From the NCBI RefSeq assembly GCF_009730915.1, contig NC_052488.1, positions 22,376,305 through 22,440,304 of the forward strand: 64,000 bases of DNA, read 5' to 3'. Below are positions 50,010 through 61,494 of the stretch, in pieces (position 1 is the stretch's first letter; each line of letters opens with the position of its first letter). The notes under the pieces were generated by a model that saw nothing but the letters and a program-made list of their open reading frames with translations, was not told the DNA's origin and did no database searches. Origin of the DNA: Dioscorea cayenensis subsp. rotundata (taxonomy: Eukaryota > Streptophyta > Magnoliopsida > Dioscoreales > Dioscoreaceae). The position numbers and the translations under genes were made by a program.

Positions 50010-50863
50010 CAATTTACTGTGTTTCCAGATATCAAGATCACAGAATGCCCAATAAAGGCTATCTAGAAGGCTCCCTTGTATAACTTAGGCTTTACAAAAT
50101 CAGTTCCCAAGGAGTTGCATTATATGCATTTGAATTCATGTGCATAGGCTTATTTAATTGTTTATGGGTGATCATTTTTGTACAAACATACAGAATATGT
50201 AGCATGCACATCCATCAGCTTTAACAAGCAAAGAATATCATGTTTATTTTTCTGAAAAAGTTTATTTTTCTGAAAAAGAATTACGGTGTCCAATAAATCA
50301 TGATAATTTCAATATTTTCTCTAAAAATCTAATGTCAAACAATCACTAAAAAGAATGATAAGGAGTACAAACAAGACCTAGGAGCAGCCAATGGCGCACA
50401 AAAGCTGCTCATCAAAAACCATCTGGGGAATGACATGGCAAATATGATATTCTCTTCTCTGGAATTAATCTGGACATGTTACAAAACAAAGATCATGAAT
50501 CAGAAATGCTTTATTTACATTTCATAATGAATGAGTAAACTCTAACTCCAGATTATTTTTAAAAAAAATCAGTCCTCTTTAACGTATTTTGGATAACAAC
50601 ACAGTTGGATCAGAAAAACAGTCATTTATCACTTAAGTTGCCAGAATAGCAAACTCTACTCGATTTAATTGTTCAACAGCTTCAAAGTCCATTTAATTCT
50701 ATGTTCTCTAAGTGATGAAAGAAACAATGTCGATACTTGTGAAATGAATGAAGCTTGCATTGTCTACTATATTTTTTCTTTATAATCGAATAATTATCGA
50801 TAATACAGGGAAGCAATCTACTCAATCAAACAAGGGATTACTACAAGGAAAATAAATGTTACC
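50010..50863. other. Convergent spacer between ELP5 and the M50B-like gene
   Basis: Contains the 3' UTRs of both genes. A tandem duplicate TTTATTTTTCTGAAAAAG occurs near 50242-50279. Otherwise AT-rich and empty. Confidence 0.5.
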
Positions 50864-52874
50864 TCATGACAGTATGACAAGACCAAGGTACAAGGATCCA
50901 CATAGAAATGTAAACGATATCATACCCCTGAAAAGAAATTGCAAATCAAAGACAAAATACATGTAAAGGCTTACATAAACAGTGACATCCTTATTTTGAC
51001 AGATGGAATTCAAATTTATATCGTAAAATCTTACCAAATTACTCCCCATGCAACACCATTGCAAGGGCAAGGGCAGACCTCAGCGAATTTCTCTGCATCA
51101 CTTGAGTTGACTCTTCGGGATATTGTATCATCATATATGTCTAAAATGCCAATTGTTTATTATCATTTACTTAATGAGGGGCAATGGCATATATTTGCTT
51201 TTGTGATTTATAAAAAAGTAATAATAAAACAATTTGAACAAAAAATAAGTTGATATTGTATGTAGTGCTCCTACCATAAACTGAAAACAAACTGTTCATC
51301 ACACCTGCATTCCACATTGAAGCATAAAATTATGATTCTTATTTTAAAGAAATTCATAAGAATATATCAAAACAGTCATACGTGTGAATAGTAGCATTAC
51401 CTATAAATAAAATAACATAACGAAGTATGCGAACAGTTGTTGTTTCCTGTAAAACCCAAATGATGGCCAGAAAAATAATGAAACCTGTACAGTTGGGATG
51501 ATCATAAGTTAATGCCATGGCAAGTTCATGTGGCGGCATGTAAATGAAGTTAATCACAAAAACATGTCTATCATGGAAGATGCTTACCAATACAAAGCCC
51601 TCGGAGCAACCACTGCATATTTATAAACAACAAATCAGCAAATCAAATGATTTAGAAGAACCAAGAGTATGCAGAGCTAAACTTAAGTTACATCCAAGAG
51701 ATGCCCAACTAAATATTTTACCAGGCATATGCAACATGGATAGAATATCTAAAAGATAAAGAAAATCAATAAACACAACACGGCTTACATTTTTGGCAAC
51801 GAAGAGTACAATAAACAAAGCTACGCCAAAACAACCAGCAGCGATTCTTGCAGTCAGAAGATTGGTAGATGCAAGTATCAGAACCATTCCCCAAAACGAT
51901 GAGCCAAGATCTGTAAATGAAACAAATATATGTCGTGTTGTAGCAATCCGTAATAGAAAAGGCCTATAAAATCTTGAAACTACAGAAAAAAACATTTAGT
52001 ATAGCATGTAGTAGAGGAAGATGAATTACATCCAGCCGGGAGGATCACCCAATAGATACCACCACGGGTTTGTGTTACTCCACCCTCATTTGCATGAACC
52101 TGGATACCTTCCACCTGTAGGACGAACACTAATAAATATACCATTCTCTTGTGTGTTTGTAGAAAGAAGAGTAATCGATAAAAGAATTTGGACAAAAACA
52201 AATTTATCTTCATAACTAAAACAAGAAAGACCAATACCACAATACCGCGCATATCATTGTTGAAAATAATAATGGCTAATATCAATGTATCAAGTTATCA
52301 ACTAGAAACATTAAGATCACGCTTAGATATTTAATCAGAGACATAATCATAGAGGAAACATGTCAGGATTTGCTATGAGAAGATAGTAAAATCTGATAGC
52401 AGGCAATCAATAGGTGTGAATCTCTGTGGAAGCACACAGATAGACAAAAAATCAAATGCATCAATGAAGGATTTGAAACAAATGAGAGACTCTTCACCTG
52501 ACCACATGTGAGTTTACAAGCAAGAGCATGACTTGTTTCATGAAGAAACACTGTGATTAGCTTGAAAGGGGTCAGCAACACCGTCCTCCACAACTACAAC
52601 CAATTCAAAGGCAAAATTAAAAGTACATTAGAAACAAATAAAATCAGCATAAAAAGGGCAAAAATCCAATTCTAAAAGAAAAGTAACACAATCCCATTGA
52701 ACATGAATACATAATCCCAAAAGTATCACTTTTCAAATTCTAAAATCCAAAAGAACAGAAAAACAGAACCAGAAAGAGTCCTACTGCGAGGATGACAACG
52801 GTGAAGACGCCGACCATCACCAGGAAAACAGTTTGATCATGCTTGCAACAGTTCTTGAGCTCCCAATTCGGCAT
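50864..52874 (-). CDS. Peptidase M50B-like membrane protein
   Basis: Nine coding exons, transcribed leftwards (52874-52785, 52593-52498, 52114-52030, 51910-51789, 51612-51588, 51484-51401, 51304-51275, 51140-51035, 50927-50864), give 233 residues. Exons 5 and 7 are micro-exons of 25 and 30 bases. The motif TVFLHETSHALACKLTCG holds HExxH (His-Glu-Thr-Ser-His), the zinc-binding signature of the Peptidase_M50B family, and lies beside a membrane segment. GGVTQTRGGIYW and LPAGYLGSSFWG follow, then several hydrophobic helices. The C-terminus has CPCPCNGVAWGVIW and a last membrane segment. Family members are small multi-pass proteins in plants and fungi; proteolytic activity is unproven. A 5' UTR intron is likely at about 52894-53009. 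Confidence 0.88.
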
Positions 52875-52892
52875 CTTCTCTCACCCACTTCC

Positions 52893-53051
52893 TCTGAAAT
52901 CAATGCAGCAAAAGATCACAACAAAAAATACACTTAAAAAACAAGAAAAAATCCAACTTTTCGAGAGGAAAAGATCCGAGAATGAGAGGATAAGAAGTAA
53001 AAGAAGAACCTGGTCGCCGGCAAGCCCTGGCACGGCAGAGGAGAGTTGGTA

Positions 53052-53092
<41 letters not shown>

Positions 53093-53095
53093 AAC
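52893..53095 (-). promoter_or_regulatory. 5' UTR with intron and CT repeat of the M50B-like gene
   Basis: On the minus strand a donor CCAG/GTTCTT at 53010/53009 and an acceptor TTTCAG/AGG near 52894 define a likely 116-bp intron in the leader. Upstream lies a (CT)n run at 53055-53089 (GA on the plus strand). No coding start precedes it in frame. Confidence 0.5.
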
Positions 53096-56000
53096 TGAAA
53101 ACCGCGTTGAAGGCCTTGAGTTATTTCTAAGAGACCAACAAGCACGAAACGAGTGGTATAATAAAAAAAGGGGACTCTTGTTGGGGACCATGAAAAGGAA
53201 CGCACGGTCATCGATAACCGAAGAAATGAAATCAACGCTGGGATTGGCCGAAATCTAGGTGTAAAGTGACTTTTTGGGTGCGGTTATGTATTGTTACGGA
53301 GAAAGACTAGATAAGAACTGGATGGTGGCTTTCCTTACCGTTAACTTAAAGGACTATTCTTAATTACATTATAATTATTACAGTAATAAAATTAGATTAG
53401 CTATAAATTATATTTAAGAGATATGATAGAACTCTTATTCAATGAATTGAAAGCTATTCATATCATTATCAATCAAAGTTCATAATTGTTTGCATTAACT
53501 ATGGGATGAAATGAATGCCACCTGAAAAAAATTTGAAACCATTTTGGAAAAAGAAAATATTATACCAAGTTGATTAAATTTTGATTAAAATAAATTTGTT
53601 ATTTAATTATAAGATTGCTGAGGTCATTGGGTAATCCCACACATGAGAATAAAAGAAGATTTCAAAGCAAAGCTTTGACGCGTGACAAACTAAAGTTCTA
53701 GACCTGTTTGTTCTTTTTGCTGTTTTCTTTCTTTTCTTCTTCCCCTTTTTTTTCACTTAGTCCTGTAACTCCTGTTTTGTACTTTGATTTAGTTGATTTA
53801 GTTGTCTTCTCCTTCATTCATCAAAAATAAAAAATAAAAAAGATCTAGCACAAAACCAACTGGGCCTTTTCCCATTCATCAATCCTACACTGAGGCAGAG
53901 AACAAGTGTCCAAACCAACAGCATGAGCAAACATTATTCACTAGATGTGATGTTCCTGTTGCACAGAGCACTTCTTAATCAAAGATCTGTTGACAGCATA
54001 ACCCATGCCATTATTATTTACCTGTTTCTGCTTCCACTAGCAGAGTCCTTCAGAAAGAAGATAAAAAAAAACCACTAAAAGATAGAAAATGGAAAGAAAA
54101 TAAATGAACAATATGATGAACATAGGTACTTGTATGTGTTTTTCCATAGTCATTCATCAGTGTCACTATATGCAGACCCAAAAACGTCCACAGATGCATT
54201 GTAGTAATATATATGGATAAGGATCCTTTCGGACATCACTTGGCATGTTTGACACCCAATGGTTTCAAACACTTGAGAATTCAAGAACAAGGCGACCAGT
54301 TTTAGGCTATAAATTAAAACTTGGCGTTGTCTACTACAAACAAATGCTTAGTTCACAAAAATGGAGTCCAGATTCCACAAACTAATTCTCAACAAAATTC
54401 TCCTTGATGGGTGCTAGACAGCCATCAGTGGCAAAACTCACTAACAGAAAATGAATGGTTTTAAATAATCAAGAGTTCACCAACAAAGCAACCAATAAAT
54501 CTATAAATTAAGAAGGCAAGATCTAATACAAAGAAATGCTTTAGAAAAAGCTAAGAGCTTCAATGTATTCATTTCACACTAATTCTCAGGCACAATTCTT
54601 CTTGATAGAGCTACCCAATCAAAAGTGGTACTTCTAACTCATAAAAAAAACACAAGGTTTAAAACACTTGCGAGAATTCAAGAACAAAGCAACCAAATTA
54701 GGCTATAAATTAAGAAAGCATGATCTAATACAAACAACCGCTGCTAAGTTCTTCAAACATTCGTTTCACACTAATGCAGTCCAGATAGTTATTCTTGATA
54801 ATAAAAGATCTGGTAACCGATGTGAACACAAATAGTTCCACTGGCATGACAAAAAAACCTAAACATACTTCAAGAGAAAACACAGTTTTGAATGAGCATC
54901 CCCTTTGAGAGTAGCCAAGTCTAAAAATACATTTTAGGATTAGGTCTTATTTAGTCTGAATAAAGGACATAAAAGAAGATCGAGATCTTGGTCTTGGTTA
55001 GAAGCACTAAAAGATTCATAAGGAAAATCTATTGAGCTGGGTAACTCATTATTAAGTCTTGAATTTATTCTTGTTGAATATATATGACTTGCTTTATTAC
55101 AGAAACTCATGGTGAACTAGTCAATTGTCAGCAACAAGATTTAGTTCGATTTTTCTCATTCATTTCTAGTGTGCAAACTCCACTTAGGTTGTCATAACAA
55201 GACAACTGACAACAAGTTCAATCTTGTAGATCAACTGCAGGCCTGATATCTTGTTGCATTAATGGGCCCATAGTCCAGTAATTTACAACATTTTAAATAA
55301 AATATCATCATCCCTGTGCAATTTCGAAATGGAAACACTTGTGGTATGCCAATTGAAGTTTTATAGTATCCAACTGAATTCTCCTAAATAATTTATTTGT
55401 GTGTTTTACCTTCCTATAACTAATTTGCTGGCAAGCATGCATATTAAAAGCGCTAGTCATAGTGTCATACATTCTCTGGCTAAGCAGCTTAAACTAAAAC
55501 TGCGCAAAATCAAGGATCAACTTACTAGACTAATAGCTTGGATGTAATCATAAAATCAGCTCAGATAAACAAACAGGATAATTATGTGACGCTCCCAAGA
55601 ACCATTCAAGTTTGGACATGCATGTCTCATTTATCTCATTACATCATATGTTAGTGTATGGACACATGTCGCTTCATTTATCAGTGGAATATGCTGTCAA
55701 GCATCTTTTGAAGCTCTAATTACAGGAATTAAACATACCTTCGTTGAAATTATTAACCACAAGGAGAACAGATTTTGTAAACAACAACCAGAGGCCATAG
55801 AAAAACTTATAAAAACTATTGAAAGACGACAACCAATGAAAAAATAAATAAATAAAACCACCGATATCGACTAACAAACTAATAGGATATGACAATGTCC
55901 ATAAATTAACAAATAAAGAACACTGCTCGAAAAGAAGTTGCAGGCAACACTCTCCTCTTCTAAGAACTGAAAGTCTAGAACAAGTTAACAACTTCAGCTG

Positions 56001-56129
56001 CCTATATAATCTCGAGAGCAAATTTATCCACCAAAAAACCAAAAACAAAAATTCAACTTTCAGGTGCAACATTGAATAAAACCTTCCAAATTATTCCCTA
56101 AAAATATAGGAGCCATTGTTACCTTATTT
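53096..56129. other. Spacer of 3 kb between the M50B-like gene and SG1
   Basis: No gene was recognised. The left end is the M50B-like promoter. The middle holds a three-copy tandem repeat of about 197 bp (listed separately). The right end, about 55700-56129, is probably SG1 3' UTR or flank. A minus-strand open stretch at 55716-56072 shows no family features. Confidence 0.5.
54258..54850. repeat. Tandem repeat, period about 197 bp, three diverged copies
   Basis: Units start near 54261, 54457 and 54656. Each opens with GGTTTCAAACACTTGAGAA or a variant, then CAAAGCAACCAA, then CTATAAATTAAGAA, a GATCTAATACAAA-type block, TTTCACACTAAT and an ATTCTTCTTGAT-type block, in the same order. Copies are clearly diverged. 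No coding capacity. Confidence 0.8.
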
Positions 56130-57143
56130 TTAGTTAGAAGCTTTGGTCTTGTTTTCCATCATAGCACCCATGGCTACCATATTCTCTTCAAAGTACTTGG
56201 CATATGGATGCCCCCTTGGCACAAGCCTCCGGTACTTATCAAATTGCTTCATTGCCTCTTCCTTCTTCCTCAACAGAGTATATATAATACCTTGGCAAAG
56301 ATAAGGCCGGAAATCTCTAGGCTCCTCCTTCACCAAGCCCTCATATATCTCCAGCGCCTCTTCATAGTCCCCCTGTATCACCTTCACCTGAGCCTTCAGC
56401 AGCTTGAAATCCCTCAGCTCCACCTTCCTATTATCCTTCTTGCACTTCTCCATCATCTCCTCAACTCTATTCAAAATGCCATCAAGCTCATCTTCGTTCT
56501 TGGACGCAGCCATTACCAACCCATGGTACGCCTCGACGACAAAGGGATCAGTAGAGAGGACACCCTCGAATCCCTCCTTCGCGACCTCAACATCCCCATT
56601 ATAGAAGAGGAAGTGGGATCGAAGCAGGGGGAGATCAGCATCGCCAGGCTCGAGTAGGATGAGCCTGTCAGCAACGGCAACGGCATCAGGGAGCTTCCGG
56701 AACCTGACCTTGATCTCCATGAGTGCGCGAAGCGATTTCACGTCGTCGGGGTAGGAAGCAAGGTGGTTTTCAAGGGCTTGCTCCTTATCCTCATCAGCTA
56801 GGGCTTCAGGGAGAGTGAATTCGGGCTGGGGCTGGGTCTGAGGCTGGGGTTCGGACTGGACGGTGGTGGCGGAGAGGGAAGCAAAAGGGGAACGATGAGG
56901 ACGGGCAAGGAGGAGGGCGGCGGCGGCAGCGACGGTGGCGGCGGCGGAGATTGAGATTGTTTGGAGGGCTTTGGAAATGGGAGTGGATGGGGAGGGATGG
57001 TGAGAGGCGCGGAGAAGGAGGGGTTTGCGAGGAGAGGAGGAGGAAGAGGAGGAGAAGGAGAAGGGTCTAGAGAGGGAGGAAGGGCGAGGGAGGAGAGGGA
57101 GAAGGAGAGGATTGTGGAGTTTGACGGCGGATTCCATGGCCAT
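56130..57143 (-). CDS. SG1: SLOW GREEN 1-like chloroplast TPR protein
   Basis: A single exon encodes 337 residues. Residues 1-45 are Ser/Leu/Pro-rich with few acidic residues, a typical chloroplast transit peptide. A hydrophobic Ala-rich segment (about 68-80) follows, then a Pro/Gln-rich linker (SEPQPQTQPQPEFTLPE). From about 120 to 330 the protein is helical with tetratricopeptide repeats, including AVAVADRLILLEPGDADL, DYEEALEIYEGLVKEEPRDF and KEEAMKQFDKYRRLVP. This layout and sequence match Arabidopsis SG1, required for early chloroplast development. M1 and M3 are both possible starts. The promoter carries four site II elements. Confidence 0.92.
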   Translation of the reverse strand: MAMESAVKLHNPLLLPLLPRPSSLSRPFSFSSSSSSSPRKPLLLRASHHPSPSTPISKALQTISISAAATVAAAAALLLARPHRSPFASLSATTVQSEPQPQTQPQPEFTLPEALADEDKEQALENHLASYPDDVKSLRALMEIKVRFRKLPDAVAVADRLILLEPGDADLPLLRSHFLFYNGDVEVAKEGFEGVLSTDPFVVEAYHGLVMAASKNEDELDGILNRVEEMMEKCKKDNRKVELRDFKLLKAQVKVIQGDYEEALEIYEGLVKEEPRDFRPYLCQGIIYTLLRKKEEAMKQFDKYRRLVPRGHPYAKYFEENMVAMGAMMENKTKASN

Positions 57144-57204
57144 TGCCAGAGCTCACTTCCTCTTCTTCTTCGGCTCGTCTTCTTCTCTTTGTTTTCTTCT
57201 CGTT

Positions 57205-57341
57205 TAGCTCACCCTAAAACCCTTCCCGAAACCCTCTCGAGCCTTCCCAGTTGGGCCTTTAGGACTTTGATTGCGAACTTGGCCCAATTGTGATGTCTAG
57301 ATAGACCTCTCTATTGGGCTTGGTCCAACTTATTATGGGCT
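57205..57341 (-). promoter_or_regulatory. SG1 promoter: four site II elements and telo-box-like motif
   Basis: TGGGCC/T or its complement occurs at 57252-57257, 57281-57286, 57315-57320 and 57336-57341. AAACCCTT/AAACCCTC motifs lie near 57217-57237. This is the same promoter grammar as RPL35 and suggests coordinated expression in growing tissue. Confidence 0.65.
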
Positions 57342-58896
57342 CACTTTTGTGGCCGAAATTTATTATTGAGCCTTGCGGTTAATGACAACAGTACTGATTT
57401 CATAAACATTATATATATATATATATATATTTTGGCCTTTTGACCATTAGTAACTTATATCCCGTGGGGTGAGGTTACTGAGAATTTATTACAGAGGTAG
57501 ATCTCTTCAATTAGATTTTTTACATCCACAAATATTCAAACTTGAATCGTTTGATTAAATGACCCAAGGCTCTATCTATCATATGGAACAACCTTTGTTG
57601 GTAACATATTGTAATATTTGAAATATAGAGGCCATTGATAATGCCATGTCAAGTAAGGTTACTCCACTAAAGCTGTGGATTTTGGAACCTCAAATACGGA
57701 TCATTGTTCCATTATTCATTTACCTTAATCCCATCACCATTCGATTTATAGTTATTACTAAACCAATATATACTAAAGTGAATATATTATGAAGACGATG
57801 GTGAAGTGCAAATTTTCTACATCTATCACGTGATTGACATCGATAAAAGATATTGCAAACTTAAGATCTATTTACCAAAGCTTAATGGGTGAAAATTTTG
57901 TGGTAGGTATTTCTTTGTTAGATAAAAACAAAAAAACATTATCATATATTATTGAAAATTTATATAAATATGATATATATGAAGGATACAGGAAAGGTTA
58001 TGGAAAATTGTTTAAATTGTGCAAGATTTCAATTGGCGAAACGAAATTATCAATATTTGACAAACAACACACTTTAATTTCAAAACAAAAATATAGGAAA
58101 AAATGAAAAACTCTTACTACTGAGGGCAGTGATAGCCTTTGTACTTTACAACATTACTAATTAACATTTCAATGAAATTACTAGGATTGCAAAAAAAATT
58201 AAACATAATTAATTCTAACCCTTATTACCCAAACTATGAGACCTCTTTAAACTCATATTCTATTATTTTTCATTCTCCTTTTTATTTTGTGTTTGAATAT
58301 AGCGGCTATTATCTTGTATGGCAATCTTACCAAATTTTTTTTTAAAAAAAAAAAATCTTGATTTAGTTCAACAACTAATTAAAACAGGGAACATATATAT
58401 ATATATTGGTATATTAATTAATTCACAAATATGTCAATTAAGAAAAAATTAACAAGACGAATTGGACAAATATCTAAAAAGAGTACTCAAAGGTGGGCAC
58501 GTCTCACGTGCGAGAAATAGGATGGCGTCCCACGCCGACTAACATAGTAACTTATTCAATGCATTCCATCTCTCAATCAAATATGCAACAACGATGGAAG
58601 TCCCATTCCCATAACCAGACATCCTTCACCAACCGTTTATGTCTCTCTCACCACAAACAAGTCCCAATCTCAATGCAATGGTGTCACCCCAGATCCCTCC
58701 ACGTGTAAAATCACTATAAATATTTACACGTCATCACTCCATCACCACCCCTCCCCATGCTGCCACCTGTACATATATATATATACACTATTATTATTAT
58801 TATTATTAGTTATATACATCCGCCCGTTGTCCTGACTACTGAGACTGCTTTTAGACGATGATGATCAAAACGGACGGTGGAGATCTGACGAGCTCA
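57342..58896. other. Spacer between SG1 and the TIGR01589-type gene
   Basis: AT-rich and mostly empty, with a (TA)n run near 57411-57430. Its right part, 58490-58760, is a less AT-rich block with two CACGTG boxes and a strong TATA box on the plus strand (listed separately). Confidence 0.5.
58505..58722 (+). promoter_or_regulatory. ABRE/G-box and TATA promoter-like block without a gene
   Basis: CACGTG lies at 58505-58510 and 58700-58705 (the second as CCACGTGTAA, an ABRE form). TATAAATA lies at 58715-58722 and ACGTCA just after it. Together they look like a stress-type promoter on the plus strand. Downstream there is no plus-strand gene, only the 3' end of the minus-strand TIGR01589-type gene at 58897. 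Confidence 0.45.
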
Positions 58897-59400
58897 TCAT
58901 CCCTCGTTGTCGGCGTCTCTTGCTGCTGTTTCTTCTAGCATCTTCTGGATCCTCTGCATGGTTTCCATCTCTGTTATTCTCTCCTCTCTCTCACGTGCGT
59001 ATGTTTCAAAGAACTCTTTGTTCTCCTTCTCCAACTCCTTCCAAACTATATAACATATATATATACAAACAAGTGCAAAGTTACACACACACAGAGAGAC
59101 AGAGATAAAAAGAGATAAAAAGAGAAAGAGAGATAAGATAAAGAAGTTGGCAAACCAGTGGAAGTGATAACAGGCTTTATGTTTGCATGTTTAGAGAGAG
59201 CATCCATGCACTCCTCTTTGGTCATGTTGAAGATAAGGCACTTCTCTATCAAGTGTTGCACCTTTATATATATATATATATATATATATCATCACAAAGT
59301 TTACAAACGAACACATGCTAGTGATTAAAGAGAATAATATATAAATATTAATGATAAAAAGACTTACCGTGCGGATGTATGAAGCTGAAGACTCCCCCAT
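58897..59400 (-). CDS. TIGR01589-type small plant-specific protein, 95 residues
   Basis: Three exons, transcribed leftwards (59400-59368, 59261-59156, 59045-58897), encode 95 residues. The core VQHLIEKCLIFNMTKEECMD then HANIKPVITSTVWKELEKEN and EFFETYARE matches the uncharacterised plant domain TIGR01589 (A_thal_3526), in which an N-terminal helix pair is followed by a W-x-x-L-E-x-x-N-x-x-F-F motif. The C-terminal 40 residues are highly charged and helical (REREERITEMETMQRIQKML), likely a coiled coil. No biochemical role is known for the family. The leader is CT-rich and two CACGTG boxes lie upstream. Confidence 0.88.
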
Positions 59401-59424
59401 GATATGATCTAAGTACTTGGCAAA

Positions 59425-59445
59425 AGAGAGAGAGAGAGAGAGAGA
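59425..59445. repeat. (GA)n microsatellite in the leader of the TIGR01589-type gene
   Basis: GA run of about 10 units, reading CT on the coding strand, starting 25 bp before the ATG at 59400. Confidence 0.9.
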
Positions 59446-59560
59446 TAGAAAGAAAGAAGGATGAGATATGATGCATGATGAGAGAGCAATGGGAGTGAGT
59501 GAAGGGGAATAAAAAAGGGTGAGAATGGAGGAAATACGAGGAGATGTGGGACATGGGTGT

Positions 59561-59656
59561 CACGTGGGAGATAGGAGATCATTGGTTCATATGAGATGAG
59601 GCAGATTTAACAAGCCCTCATGCTGTCTCTTGTGTCCCCACCCTCCCATTCACGTG
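59561..59656 (-). promoter_or_regulatory. Two G-boxes upstream of the TIGR01589-type gene
   Basis: CACGTG at 59561-59566 (in TCCCACGTGACA on the minus strand) and at 59651-59656. They lie about 160 and 250 bp before the ATG. Confidence 0.5.
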
Positions 59657-60508
59657 ACTTCTCACCTATTTCCTATCTCTTCTCTCCATTTTCACCCTAC
59701 ATTTGCCTCGAGATTATCAGATCCTCGTGCTACAAATCTCAAAGATTTCTCCATCCTTTGAGTATATCATTTCCCTTTCAAATCAAATGTCTTAACCACT
59801 TGGCTATGGCTATCCAGTATATCTTTAATCTTTGAAATGAATTAAATCATATATTTAAATTACTTTAATAAATATAAAGATTTAAATAGAAACATTTGTT
59901 ATGTTTTATTAATTAAATATAAAGTAGATTCCGTCAATAGTAATATGACCGTTCATATGTTTTTTTATGTAACTTATTCTGTCAAATTATATATATTTCT
60001 TATGTTTAGTGTTTGTCAATCTATGTATATATATGTATGACTATGTATATATATATTCTAACGTTATATGATAAAAAAATTTAATATTTTTTGCGCTGAA
60101 AAACGGAGGGGTGGTAAAATAAATAAATAAAATAAAATTGCAGAAGTAGAATTTCGGAAATTTCACATGACAAGAAGACATGTGGATGAACATAGACGAT
60201 TCTAGGAACCATCAACATTGTGTTTACGTATACTGCTTTTGGACTTGCATGCCATCCATCATGCATGCGGTTCGTTTTACTCTACTTTTGGTTCACACCC
60301 ATTCTTTCTTCTTGTGAGTTTTGGTCCCACCCAACCTTTCTCAGCATTTGTTTGTATTCATAAGTGGGGACCCCACGTGTTCCACATTAAGCTTCCATGT
60401 ATATGGATTAGAAGAAAAAAATTAACCTAAACATTTATATGCTTGTTTAGTTAACATAGCAGGATAAAGACGAATATCATGTAAAAACTGGATGATAAAA
60501 GTAAAAGA

Positions 60509-60538
60509 ATATATATATATATATATATATATATAATA
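60509..60538. repeat. (AT)n microsatellite
   Basis: AT run of about 14 units. Confidence 0.9.
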
Positions 60539-61494
60539 AAATCAAATCTTAACTTGTATTTGATGTACATTTTTCAGATATTATTTTTTTATTCTATTCT
60601 TTATTTGAAACGAACTTGATAATAGTAGGATTTGATGTAAATTATAAAAATTAATAAAATTAATTTTTATGACATAGTTTTATTTTTATTTTATTTTTTT
60701 AAATAAAAATTTTTAACATATCCCATAGTTGAAAGGCTTTTCATCCAAACCTAAACCGTGACAATAAAAAAAGAAAAAATACGGTGAAACTTTTTGGTTT
60801 TTGTCCACACTTGGAATGTGATGATTAAAAGAATAAGGGTTATAGTGAAATCTTAGTTAAAAAAAAAATATAAAAATAAAATTTATTTTTTATCATATTT
60901 TACAAATTTTTATCATGATGTTCTTATAGGATTAGTAATCAATTGCTCGGCAAAATAAAGTGAATCGATAGAATAAGGTTATTGTATCCTATCGGTTCAT
61001 TAAACAAAATATAAAAAAAAAAATATAGTAGTTTATTTTATTGTATCCTTCTTATATATCTTGTTCACGAAATAAAATTTTAAAACCCATATTTAATTAT
61101 AATACGTACGTGTAATATAATTATTTTAAATGGTAGCAGGTTTGATTTATTTATTTATTTATTATAATGAAATGTTTTATTTATAAATCATGGTATTAAT
61201 ATCATATCGTGAAGGTTGCGACAGCGAGCAGTCTCCTGTCTCCGTGCTAGACCACATGGTGTTGGGTCCCACAAGAATGGGAGCATTACACTGAAAACAC
61301 TACTGAGTCATTGTCAAAAGCCGTCACCGTTGGACCATGATCTCATGGTTATGGACCATCCTATATCTGATTCCATGTTTTGCATCTTCTCTGCTAACGC
61401 ACACAGCAAACTTATGTTTGTAAAATGGAGTCCAGATATTTAAATTTGCGTATCATTTTTTATATATAAATATATATAATATTATATATATATA

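Noticed and set aside
55716-56072. Minus-strand frame of 118 codons downstream of SG1
   Set aside because: It is hydrophobic with no recognisable motif, lies in the expected 3' UTR and has no splice or start support.
61216-61443. A 75-codon open frame in a less AT-rich patch
   Set aside because: No domain, splice context or family resemblance.
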